From Anthoceros angustus (taxonomy: Eukaryota > Streptophyta > Anthocerotopsida > Anthocerotales > Anthocerotaceae): DNA of 64,000 nucleotides. The translations under genes were made by a program, and so were the position numbers. This document shows positions 32,201 through 43,429 of this stretch, piece after piece. Position 1 is the stretch's first letter. The number at the start of each line of letters is the position of its first letter. The notes under the pieces are model-generated. The model was not told the origin of the DNA, did not search any database, and was given only the letters and a program-made list of their open reading frames with translations. The DNA lies in NCBI GenBank assembly GCA_010909165.1, contig VJWM01000234.1, positions 1 through 64,000 of the forward strand. Reading direction: 5' to 3'.

Positions 32201-32990
32201 CCGCTGCTGTCGCCGTAGCGCAGCCGGACAGAGTCTTGGGAGAGGTAGGGGCCTCACCCGGATCATCCGATTGCGCGCTGCAGCTTGTCGTGCTAGTTTG
32301 GGCCGGCCAGGCGAACCGAGGCAACCTCACCACCACCGGCGGCGAGATAGGTGGAATAAGGGGAATAGTAGGCGGCCGATTAGGGCGCACGAAATGGCCA
32401 TCACCGTAATAGGTGTAATAAAGACGCCGACCTGGGCGAGTATAAGAGGGCCGAGACGCCTAGTAAAGCATCTTTCTTGGTGTTGATGTCCTCTTGCGCC
32501 CTGTGTGCCTTCTAGCGTGAATCTCCCGAGTCATCGAAAGCAGCCCGGGCCCGGGAGATCGACCAAGGTCCCGTGACGACCAACGTGGTGGTGTGTGTGC
32601 AGGAAGGCGACCCGGGACCCCTGCCTATCCGAAACGGAGGACCACCAACGCTGTGAGCTGTGAGGAACTCTGAGGGTAGAGCCCGGACGAGAGGCTCGCG
32701 AGCAATCTGAGGAGGTCCCGACGAGCCACCCGCGATTTTCCAAGGATACGAGGAAGTGTGAATGGTGAGAGGAACGGGACCAGAGGGACGAAAACTTGAA
32801 TGATACGGACAACGGGTCCTTAAACGCTTGGCCACGCTGGCCTATCCGAACGTTAGTAGTTAGTCGAAACGATGAATGTGTGTGGAGTCAAAACGGGTAC
32901 TACGTGAGGTGAGAAACGCACGTGGGCCAACGGAGCCTATCATTCTCTTTGGGAACGGACCTCCTTACTACAATGACACGGATTGTATCA
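32200..32990 (+). repeat. LTR-C, right copy
   Basis: The direct-repeat partner of 27884-28620. It keeps a TATA-like GAGTATAAGAGG at about 32440 and ends near GAGCCTATCATTCTC, GGGAACGGACC and GACACGGATTGT. The last 60 bp recur at 56882-56950. It abuts ORF3 unit B3. Confidence 0.6.
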
Positions 32991-33014
32991 AGGCCGAGGG
33001 AAATGAGTGCGCCA

Positions 33015-34462
33015 CAAACCAAGAGAGAGCTGTCCGGCAACCACCCAAAGAGACTCATGGAGGCAAAAAGGAAGAGCACTTTTGCCCACCTAGAGCAGAA
33101 AGGAAGAGCAAGAGGCTCTAGGAAGAGAGAAGCGTCAAAGAAATGGAGGCGTTAGAGCAAGTGATGGCTACTCAAGCCATCAAAATCCGGACATGGAAGA
33201 AGAATCATGAGGACCCAGATAATTTGGAGGAGAAGCGCCGAGTGAGACACAAGACCAGAATCGCAGGAGTTGAGCGAGAAGGGTGTTTGGCAAGCGGAAA
33301 GGGAAGGGCTTGCAACAAATTGGTGGACTCGGAGCGGAGGAGGTCCCAGAGGAGGAGCACCACAAGAAGGTGGTGCACAGGATGCTGGTGAGGAAGAGAT
33401 TTTGGGTGCATTATGCCTTCAAATGGCCAACCAAATGAGAGAAGCAAGGGAGGAGAATGTACCTCCATGTGAAGGTGGGAGAATTGACCACCTCAAGGGA
33501 TGCCTACAAGGGTAGGTGTGAAGATGGAGAATGGCCCACTGAGATTGATGATCTCCAAATGCAATATAGCGGGCCCATCTTCACAACAGATATTGAAGGC
33601 CAACAACGAGGTATCACATTGGCCAAGAGGAGGACATTGGGTCCTCATGATGATCGGAAGGAGCCGTAACAGTGCCGGAGGCCTGATTTTGATGAGGCCA
33701 CAAGTGACATGGACTCAAGAACTGGGAGGGAAGATGGAGGAGAGGCCAAGAGAGGGAGATGGCGCGAGAGTAAGGAGGGGGACAACCTCACAGGGGGTCA
33801 CACTACCAGAGGTGATCACCCTACCACGGTAGTCCATCACCGTGGATACCCACCCCACGCCAGACTACCGGGTAGGTGGCGGGCGCAGCCTGGGGAGTCG
33901 GGCCGCGGAGGCCCGGCCGTGGATGAAGGAGCCGGGGTCCGGATACCCCCGGAGGAGCAGTGAGGTGGTGGGGAAACCCCACCGGAGAGAGCAAGAGCGG
34001 AGTTAGATCCGCCGAGGAAGGAGGGTAAGGAGTTCCTCACCCACGAGTAAGGGAAGAGCCCGGCCGGAGAGGAGACCAACGCAAAGAAGGCCCGGAGGAT
34101 TAGAGTGACAACATCGCAATGGGGAGGACTTGAAGACATGCTCCAAGATAGGTATGGACAAACCAAACAAAGGAAAGGAGCAAGAAGATCTCAACCCCGA
34201 AGCCACCGGCGAAGAAGAAGAAGGAGATAGGGACCACTACCATGGTAGAAGTCACTACCCCGTACCGCTGCCACCGAGGGTGAGGACCGAGCGCAAAGCG
34301 CGAGGTCAAGAGCCCGGGAGTTGCCGGAGGATGAACGAACCAAGGCGCCATGAGCAGGAGGAAGGGGCAACATGGTACTTGCCCCACAAGCTAGGAAGAA
34401 GACAGAATTTGGGGAGGGGACAGGAGCAAAAAGAGGGCGAGAGAGCCAATCCACAGGAGACG
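33015..34462 (+). pseudogene. ORF3 unit B3, 3' two-thirds
   Basis: The unit starts within the coiled coil directly after LTR-C (the KKEEHFCPPRAERKSKRL region). It continues through MATQAIKIR at about 33165, the KVGEL block at about 33470, the ILKANNEV block at about 33590, an acidic stretch near 33700, and a degraded C terminus near 34160. The N terminus is absent. CTACCACGGTAG lies at 33821 and CTACCATGGTAG at 34237, 226 bp before the LTR. Confidence 0.6.
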
Positions 34463-35522
34463 CGTCACCACCCCAGCAGGATGAGGACTAGGTATGGTCA
34501 AAGGCCATAAATGAACTTGGAGAGAATAGGAAGGATAGGTGAGATAGGCTGACATCCTTTAAGGATGATCTTAGGTGAAGTTGCTAGAATAGAATTTACC
34601 AATCGACAAGAGACTTAGATGCCGCTTAAATGTCAAGGGTAGGAAATAATAGAATATTGGAAAAGGTGACCCGCAGAGGGTCACCCAAGGGAGGTTGTAT
34701 GTGGAAGGCCTCCTATAAGAGGAGGAGGATTTCACAGTAAAGTATCACGCCTTGCCCATACTCCCGAGTCCTTTTTTGTAAAGGAATTTGTGCCACCAGC
34801 CAACGCAGTCTAGAGAGGAAGTCGTGGTCTGAGTGTTGGTGGAGGACTTGCTCGCAAGTGCCTAAACGAGTTGCTCTTGTGAATGGTGTGAAATTGCTTT
34901 GCTTTGGGTGTGTGGCAATGCCTGTGAACTCTGAGAGGTAGACTACAGGAAAGACTCGGAGGTTCTGCCCGGTGTCAAACTCATAGCAACCGCCCAAGGA
35001 AGAACTTGCCGGGTGGAGGCCGACCTGTGCCAGCTGGCGGGCGAGTAAGCCAAGAAGCCCAAACCGAGGTTAGAATAGGAGGAAGAGGATGAGGAGATGA
35101 GTAGAGGAGAGTGTAGGTGTTAGTGGAAGGCTGTGAGCCTAAGGGACGAATCCCAAACTGCAAGTAAAAGGCGCCCCCGAGTGGAGAAGGATTGGTCTTA
35201 GAAGTAGGGACGAAATTGCGTGGATGGGGTCCTCGGCGCCCGTGATAGGCTCTCGCTAAGGCGTGACCTGAATGGTGTTGCCAGGTTGAGATTGGTAGTT
35301 TTCGGAGCAAGGCAAGTGTGCAGCCAAGAGGGTGAGTAGAGGGCGCCTTGCTTGTTTAGAAGGCTGAGAAGTTGTGTCACTGCAGGTAGCGATCGGTTAT
35401 CACAAGACCTTGAACTTTCACACGAGTCTCATGGGACGAAACCCAACTTACAAAGCGACAGTGGGATAAGTGTGGCCGCTAGAGGGGGAAGCCTCGGAAG
35501 CCCCGGGGTTTTCCCTCCCACA
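34463..35522 (+). repeat. Family A LTR
   Basis: About 1060 bp, from the CGTCACCACCCC block to CCTCCCACA. TATA lies at about 34712. It is followed directly by the ORF3 leader with no primer site or gag, so it bounds a deleted derivative. Confidence 0.88.
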
Positions 35523-35570
35523 GGGAGTAATTCCTCCCACACTTTTGATGCACTTGGGAAGTCGGGCGCC

Positions 35571-38500
35571 ATGCCTCGAGCAAGGAAAGGCAAGGGAAAG
35601 GAACCACCTGCCAAGAGCTCCTCCTCGCGAGGTGGAAAAGGAAAGAAGGCAGCTGCGGAGGCTGCGCCGCCAGGAGGGGGTGAGGTCGAGATGCCCCAGT
35701 TCACTTGTTTTGCGGGACAACTCAACCCCATGACGGTGGATTGCAAAATGAAGAAGAGAACATCTACTGATGGGTGTATGGCCGCCAATGGCCTACACCA
35801 ATTTGGAAATTGATTGAGGAGTGTTACATCAACCTCCATCAATCGGAAGCGCCTTGCCGCTGTGAGAGGAATGCCTGGATTGATCCGCTGTGTGACCTCA
35901 AGCATCCGGTGTATGGGAGACCGAGGAGGAGAGCTCAGAATTGCTCCCGAGAGGAGAAATGAGGGAAGAGGATTTTCTGAGATTCCGCAGAAGTCTCTCG
36001 ACATGATGGACGGAGGAGTGAAGGCCCACGCCAAGAATGGCTGGAAGACTGACAGCATCAAGGAGTCAAGTGGAGGCTCTTGCAAGATTGTATTGGGGTT
36101 GGTAAATTATCAGCGACTTTTATTTCGCACCAACTTCCCGCAATTTTTGTGGAAGATTTCAGAGGAGCCAAGCCGGATTGGGGCACTGTATGAGGCTACA
36201 TCCATCATGTGGAGAAGCCCTTAGCCGACTGTGGATGAGGAAGGCCAAGGCCCGTTATCTAGCAATTTGGTGCATTTGTGGAGACCGAGGGCTCACTGAA
36301 GAAGGAGTGAGGATGCTTACTCCAGCCAACACCATATCATGGGTGCCTAGGAAGAGAGGCACTGCAGCTCACCCCAAGGGGAGGCAGCCACCGTGCGAGA
36401 GATCACCGTGGTAGGCGACCACTGAGGTGGTAGGACCATCAAGCGATAGGGGAGCAGCCCCACCTGGGGTCGACACCCACGCGGTAGGGCGCAGCTCATG
36501 TAGGGAAGGGGAAGGAGGAAGCCATGAGATGCCGCGGGCGCCTGTGCCGCCATCTCCGGACCGTGAGAGCGATGGGGCGACTGTGAGGGGGACCCCCACC
36601 GCGCTGATGGCCCGAGGAGCAAGGGGAGCTGGAAATTTCCAGCAAGGGTCAAGTAAATTTGGGCCCTAGGAGATTTCAGTGCTTGTGAAGCACCACCGCA
36701 GAGACTTGAAGGGGGCTAGGGAACTAGCAGCCTCCTTATGGGCATGTCAAGAGGAAGTCCGGGCGAATAAGGCCCAAGAGATGACGGAACGGAGGGCAGG
36801 GACCAAGTGGCGATTGGAGGCCATGAAGTCCGACGAGAAGGCAGCCAAGCTGGAAAAGGCTGTAGAAAAACTCCAGCACGACCTTATGGATCAAAGGCGC
36901 GCGGAGAAGGTCTTGGAGGGAAGGTTGGCTCAAACCGAAGAAAGAGCTATCCGAGCAACTATCCAACGGGACTCATGGAGGCAAAAGGCAGAGGAGCACT
37001 TTGCCCACCTAGAGCAGGAAAGGAAGAGCAAAACCGAGGCTCTAGGGAGAGAAAAGCAGGCAGTCCAGCAAGTGGATGCGCAGGAGTAGGTGATGGCTAC
37101 CCAAGCCATCAAAATCCGGGACATGGAAGAAGAATTATGGCGACCTTGGACAATTGGAGGAGAAGCTGGAGCCGGAGACACAAGACCAAAGAATTAGGAG
37201 TTGAGCGAGAAGAGTGCTTGGCAAGCGGAGAGGGAAGGGCTTGCTCAAAGAACCAAGGGACTTGGAAGGAAAGAGGTCCTGGAGGAGGAACACCATAAGA
37301 AGATGGTGCAGTGATCGGTAGTAAGCGGAGATCAAGGATTATGCCCTTCAGCAAAATGGCACCAAATAAGAGAAGTGAGGGAGGAGAATGTAACCCTCCA
37401 TGTGAAGGTGGGGGAATTGATCACCGCCAGAGATGCCTACAAGGGTAGGTGTGAGGATGGAGAGTGGCCCACGGAGATTGATGATCTCCAAATGCAACAT
37501 CATAGCTTGGGGGCTCACCTCCACAACCGAATTTTGAAGGCCAACAATGAAGTCTTACGATTGGCCAAGAGGAGGACATTGGGTCCTCATGATGATGACA
37601 GGAAGGAGCTGCAGCAAGTGCAACCGGAGGCCTTCGACTTTGACGAGGCCACGAGTGACATGGACTCTGAGGAGTCCGAGGAGACAGGAGATGGAAGAGA
37701 GGCAGCCGCGCCAAGGGGGGAAGATGGTGCGAGAGCAAGGAGGGGGACCTCTGTGGGGTCACCCTACTACATAGGTGATCATTTTACTACACGGTAGTCC
37801 GCTGACACCGTGGTTTGAGTCAGCTTTGTTCCTCACCCAAATGCTCGACCAGCAAGTAGATGAGGCATGTAATTTTTTGAACCCCGCCAAACGGTGCTTT
37901 TCTCGAACGCGCTCAAACCGAGACGCTTCTAAATGTTTCGCCCTTCAAGAAATGTGATTGGCTCTGGGGTTGTTGGTGGGGCCCACCGCCTTCTTCGGAT
38001 CTCCCAGCATTTGTTCACAAGCAACTATTCGGAGCTCCGCCTTTATAAGCAGCCTCATCGGTTGAGTTTTCAGCTATTCCAGCTTCAGCAATCAAACAAG
38101 AGCCCTTGTCGCCGCTAATCAAGGACATTGCTACTCAAAGACTATTTTACGAGCAAGTTACGCCATCGCCAAGAGCTATTCCAATTGGAGTGTCATCACC
38201 TTTGGGATCATCTTCATCAGCTTTCTGAGTCGGTGCAATCAGCTGCCCAAGCAGTTCAGCAACTTGCTACTGTCTATGCTCCTAGTGACCGCGGCATCGT
38301 TCACTGGGCTGTTTGATTTTTCATGACCACCATTGGTCTTCTGGACCTTTAGCAAAGTAACATTTGATTTTCTCATATTCCAGCATTGCTATATATATTT
38401 GAAGACTTCTTAGCTTCTTGTCATAACTTGGAGTTGGCAGTTCTTCTATATATATCTCTCTACTTCTATTTGACCACTATTGCTTGATCCTATCACAATG

Positions 38501-38990
38501 GCCACCTCTCCAAATGTGCCACCCATTCCCATCATCAATTATATGAATGTGACATCCGGATTAATGCCCACCTACTCCCAGATCCGACACCAGAAGGTGA
38601 CCATCAGCGAGGGACTGGGGAGAGCCAGCCAAGAAGGCCTGATTGAGGATGAAGGAGCCAGGGGGTCCGGCAATACACCCCCTAGGGGGAGGAGACAAGG
38701 CGGTGGGAGAAGCAACACCACCGGTGGAAGACAAGGACGGGGTCCGACCCGTCGAGGAAGGGGGAGGGGTAAGAAATTTCCTCACCCCACGGATAAGGGA
38801 GGAGCCAGCTGAGAGGAGACCAACGCAAAGAAGGCCCGGAGGAATTAGCGAGTGACAACATCGGCCAAGAATGGGGAGGAACCTTTGAAGACATGCTCCA
38901 TGATAGGTATGGACAAATCAAACAACAGGAAAGGAGTAAAAAGGATCTCAACCCCAGGGACCATCACCGATGAGGAAGAGGGAAGGAGAT
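35571..38990 (+). pseudogene. ORF3 unit B4 (best preserved N-terminal copy, interrupted)
   Basis: ATG at 35571 opens MPRARKGKGKEPPAKSSSS and a basic stretch suited to nucleic-acid binding or nuclear entry, then MPQFTCFAGQLNP. The central domain spans 35760-36310 with frame changes. An open 136-codon frame at 36679-37089 is almost all predicted helix with heptad-like spacing (LEKAVEKLQHDL, EERAIRATIQRDSW, HLEQERKSK). A second long open frame, 37375-37797, carries VTLHVKVGEL, DAYKGRCEDGEWPTEIDDLQ, NRILKANNEVLRLAKRR, and an acidic EATSDMDSEESEETGD stretch. After an insertion at 37810-38630, the basic RRGRGRGKKFPHP C terminus resumes. Family unknown. Confidence 0.65.
37810..38630 (+). mobile_element. 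Foreign insertion of about 0.8 kb with promoter-like features
   Basis: This sequence has no counterpart in other ORF3 copies, which run straight from the CACGGTAGTCC block to GAGGATGAAGGAGCC. It has lower GC, a TATA-like CCTTTATAAGCAG at about 38040, several later TATATAT runs (38390-38455), and an ATG at 38500 opening MATSPNVPPIPIINYMN. It may be a solo LTR plus leader of another element, or a captured promoter and first exon. No terminal repeats or target duplication were identified. Confidence 0.4.
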
Positions 38991-39372
38991 AGGGACCAAC
39001 CTACCATGGTAGGTGGTCAGCCTACCCCGGTAGTCTGCCAAACTACCGCGGTAGGGTGCCCTTTGAAGGAGCACGGCCATGCAGCAGAGGCTAGAAGATG
39101 GGCCATTCGAGTGCGCGGAAGGGGTGCGATTGCCTAGATGGCAGGAGGAATCGGGGCGTCGCCCCGCAGAGCAGGAAGAAGGGGCAGGAAGGTACTTGCC
39201 CCAAAAGTCAGAGGGGGCAGGAAGGTACTTGCCCCAAAAGTCAGAGGGGGTGAAGGTTTGCCCCAAAGGTCAAAGGTCAAGACCAGCAACAAAAAGGGAA
39301 GACCAGCAGGGGAAGACCAGAAGAAAAAGGGAAGACCAGAAAAAGGGATGAGAAGACCAACCAAGGGAACCC

Positions 39373-39716
39373 GGCCACCCCAAATAAGATAAGGACTCTA
39401 GAATGGTCAATGACCATAAATGAGCTTTGGAGAATGGGAAGGATAGGTGGTGTAGGTTGGCAACATTAAAGAGGCCAGGTGAAGTTGCTAGAATAGAATT
39501 TACCTAGGATCGTGACTTAGATGCCAGGCCTTAAATACTGACGGTAGGAAATAATAAAATATTGGGAAAGGTGGCCTGCAGCAGGGTCACCCAAGGGAGG
39601 TTGTATGTGGAAGGCCTCCTATAAGAGGAGGAGGATTTCACAAAATAAAGTATCATGTCTTGCCCATACTCCCCGAGTCCTTTGCCCTTGTAAAGGAATT
39701 TTGTGACGTGAGCCAT
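39373..39716 (+). repeat. Family A LTR, 5' part only
   Basis: U3 through TATA (about 39619) to GTAAAGGAATTTTGTGACG; the rest is replaced by unrelated sequence at about 39717. It is the 3' LTR of the LTR-ORF3-LTR derivative starting at 34463. Confidence 0.8.
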
Positions 39717-42192
39717 GGTCATTGTCTCTCTTTTGGTCGACACTTCTTCTCGGTTCTTAGGGTTTTCCGGACCTTTTGCCATCTTCCTTCTTCTCCCTGG
39801 TTTGACTCAAGTCTTGAAGGTTGATGGGTATGTTCCTTGGACCAAGTGTAGCGCCCCGGGCTTAATCGATCCCCCGCCATTCCTTGGCAAAACCGGATGT
39901 CCACATTTGTGTTTGGTGGTCAACTCTTCCTCGCTTGTATAAACACTTCATGGTCAGTAAAGTAGAATATGGTGCTCCTTTTGGTCAACAGAACAGCCCG
40001 CCTTCGAATGCCGCAAGTTCCACTCATTCCCGAGCATCTACAACCCATTCTCTTTCTCGTGAATAGGTCGATAGCAAGCACATCAACCCTATTGGCTTTT
40101 GGTAAGGAGAAACAACATGGCCATCGTTGGACACATTCAAAAGTTTCTTCACTAATGCGTTATGTCGAAAAGTATTGCTCCAGCTCGCCAGACTATTGGA
40201 CAATGCAGACTTCCTCATATCTTCAATAGTTGGGGAACACCATACTCACAACATGTAATCGCAGCTCATAAAGCCCTCGTCCAAAACCAAGTTGTCTTTC
40301 TCTGCACTACGTATAAACCGCCACACCATTTTCGCAGACATTTTGGACATCCCGTGATGTGCAGTCCATGCATGAATATCACGTTGAAAGTCTTGCTTGG
40401 TGATTATCATGTGAATCCATCCATTATCTTCTCCAAATCCTCACATGTCATCTCCTTATCCCATGTCTCCAAAATTGCCCTTTGTAAACCGGATGCACTT
40501 GTATTCTCTCAAGTAGGCAGCCATTTCAGAATATCACTATTACCTGCAACAGCACCGCTTGCTTTTGAACATGGAAAATGTCTAGTTTTGCGTTGTCTCC
40601 TCGCCGCCTTCAAATCTTCCACCTCTTCCAATTTCTGCCGCATTGATGTGCTCTTTGAAGCTATCTGCATCATCTTTGTACTCTCACCGCTGGTCCGAGA
40701 CAGATGGAGATGCGCCACAGCTGCAACATGAAGACGAAAAAACTAATTTACACTTCCTAATGTGGACATACAAAGGTGTACTTACAATGTGATCAAATCC
40801 GTTGAAATTTTGCCATCTTCCGCCGGTATTCTCGCCAACTTTTGCAAATGAATTGCACCTTAGTCCGTGAGCAAATGTTGTCCGATGATATCAACTTCTT
40901 GGCCTCATTATCCACGTTTCATGCCGCCACGGTCAACTCGTTTGAATCACTTTCTAGCGCAGAGAATATAACTTTTCACCGCTTCCTTGAGGCATGCCTC
41001 GAAACCGCGATCATGGCCGCATACACTGCATCTTCGCTGTTGTTCGCAGATATATTGAGCTTCCATAAACCGGAAGTGGAGTTCTCCGGTGTTCTGCATA
41101 AAGGCTTGAACGCAGAAGCTATGGTTCCCACCCAATACCCCATGGTGTACCGCTGCCTTTTCAACTTGTCTTCACAAGACTCCACGCGCACTTTGGATCG
41201 ATATAGTAGAGGAAGTATTCTCTGTACATGTCCCTTTAATTTCGAGAAGATGTTTTCCCACGATTCATCCACTCTTGGATCCGGCATCACGAGTAATGGA
41301 TCCGCTTCTCAACTTGGTGATGGAAACCATATGTGTCGCTGAATACACCTCTTTTTGTGTCACTCGAATTTGATGTAACGGTCCATGTCGCTATCCGCCC
41401 ACTTCGTTGTCCGAGCATGCCTTTGGTGATGACGCCCATCGCTGGTGTCTCATCAATGTCATTCCTCTTTTCCCGATTTCGTTTACCTTCGCCCTGGTGG
41501 GTGAAACTAACATCGGTACCTCCTTAAGGTATTGTGACGGCTCGCTTTCACGCATTCTTTTTGACCCCATGGCCAAGACTTTGAAGAAGTCACATTCAAT
41601 GCATGGCGATTCTTTGGGACATTAGACACGCTTGAGCCTTTTATGTGATTTCCTCCACGTTGCCATCGCCCATCCGTTGTCCGATGCACCTCGCCTTCAA
41701 CATCTTCATTTGGGTTTCATGGTTTTCATTTCCACTACCGCCATCCAGATATCTACACCGCCGCGCACTTCATTTCTTGTCCATTGAATCATCAGATTGC
41801 CCATATTCGAGTGGTCAATACTGCTTGGCTGCGAATCGCTTTTCCTAGCCTCTCTCCATCGCTATCTGAGCGATCGCTTTCAAGCTTGTTCGCCATCTTC
41901 GCCATCATCAACCCTCAGTAACTATTTCTTTTTGGAGAAATCGGATAGTCCCGAATGTCCGCAAAAAGACAACCATGACTCCATTAATATATACATCAAC
42001 AGAGACATCCACAGCTGGGCTTGAGGGACCAAGGCGCAGGCACCTGGCACTGATGCCAAAAGACACTTGTTTCATGCACCGGGCCTGTGTGTCGAGGTGC
42101 GCAGTGCTCAACCCCGTTGTCCGAGAGCCCCACTGGCACAAGTGCGCGACTATCCGCTGACAGACGTCTCATGTGACCGCACAGCTAATGGG
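39717..42192. other. Unassigned 2.5-kb segment between LTR copies
   Basis: Composition is closer to average, unlike the GC-rich neighbours. Open frames exist on both strands: plus 40162-40731 and 40842-41342, minus 41290-40976. No domain is convincing. The minus-strand frames contain charged, helical sequence (SMRQKLEEVEDLKAARRQRK near 40620) and a start-like MAKMANKLESDRSDSDGERL near 41900. A decayed DNA transposon or host-gene fragment is possible. Confidence 0.3.
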
Positions 42193-43243
42193 TGTGGTAG
42201 GAAAACCCGGGCTTCCAGATCCTCCACCATAGCGCTACACTTATCCCATCGCAGACGCTGGGTTTCGTCCCATGAGACTTGTGTGAAAGTTCGAGGTCCC
42301 GTGGCAACCGATCGCCACCGCAGAGACACAACTTCTCAGCCTTCTAAACAAGCAAGGCGCCTCTACTCTCCTCTTACAAAGAACTGCACCACTTGCACCG
42401 CTCAAAAATCACCAATCGACCTACAACGACACAACACAATTGCAGGTCCCGCCTAGCAAAAGGAGCCTATCACGGCGCCTGTGGACCCCCGATCCACACC
42501 GCGATTTCGTCCCTACTTAAGACCACTCTTCCACCTGTGGAGCGCCTTTTACTTGCAGATTTGGGATTCGTCCCTTAGGCTCTGTGGCCTTCCACCAACA
42601 CCTACACCTCTAATCCTCTACTCATCTTCTCATCCTCTTCCTCCTATTCTAACCTCGCGGCTATCGCCGACCGCCTGCACAACCGCCGGGGTCGCCTCCA
42701 CCAGAAGTTCTTCCTTGGGCTATGAGTTTGACACTGACAATGAGAACCTGTGGAGTCTTTCCTGTAGTCTACCCTCAAGCCGAGAGTTCCCCGGCATTTG
42801 CCACACACCCAAAGCAAAGCAATTTCACAAAGAACCATTCACAAGGGAGCAACTCGCTTTAGGCACTTGCAGGAGCAAGTCCTCCACCAAGCACTCCGAC
42901 CACCGCGACTTTCTCTACAGACTGGCTATTGGCTCACTGCACGAAATTGTAATGGCAAAGGACTCGAGCGGAAGCGCAAGACATGACTTTACTTTGTGAA
43001 ATCCTCCTCCTCTTATAGGAGGCCTTCCACATACCTCCCTTAGGTGACCCTACCGCAGTCACCTTTTCCAATTTCTATTATTTCCTACCGATTTACCCGC
43101 ACCTAAGTCTATTGTCCGATCCTTGGTAAATTCTATTCTAGTAACTTCACCTAAGTCATCCTTAAGGATGTCACATCACGTCCTTCTATTCTTCTACTAG
43201 CATTTATGGTCTTGACCATATCTAGTCTTCACCTGGGTGGGAC
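42193..43243 (-). repeat. Family A LTR, reverse orientation (3' LTR of the 43-51 kb element)
   Basis: On the plus strand it starts TGTGGTAGGAAAACCCGGGC and ends at the GTGGGACG block. TATA (minus) lies at about 43010. No primer site lies on its low-coordinate side, consistent with a 3' LTR. Confidence 0.87.
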
Positions 43244-43429
43244 GTCTGTGGATTGGCTCCCTCGCCTCCTTTGCTCTTGCCCTTCCCGCCTTTGTCATCT
43301 TCCTAATGTGTGGGCAAGTACACCTGCCTTCCATCTCGGCTGGATTCCTCCGGCCCCAATCGCGCTTCCCCCCGCACCAGGCGCCTTTTCTCCACCGTCC
43401 CCTCAAGATTCACCGCTGTAGTCCGGCAG

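Noticed and set aside
40162-42141. hAT-type transposase on the minus strand
   Set aside because: Some helical, charged segments are suggestive, but no BED finger, dimerisation motif or terminal repeats could be confirmed.
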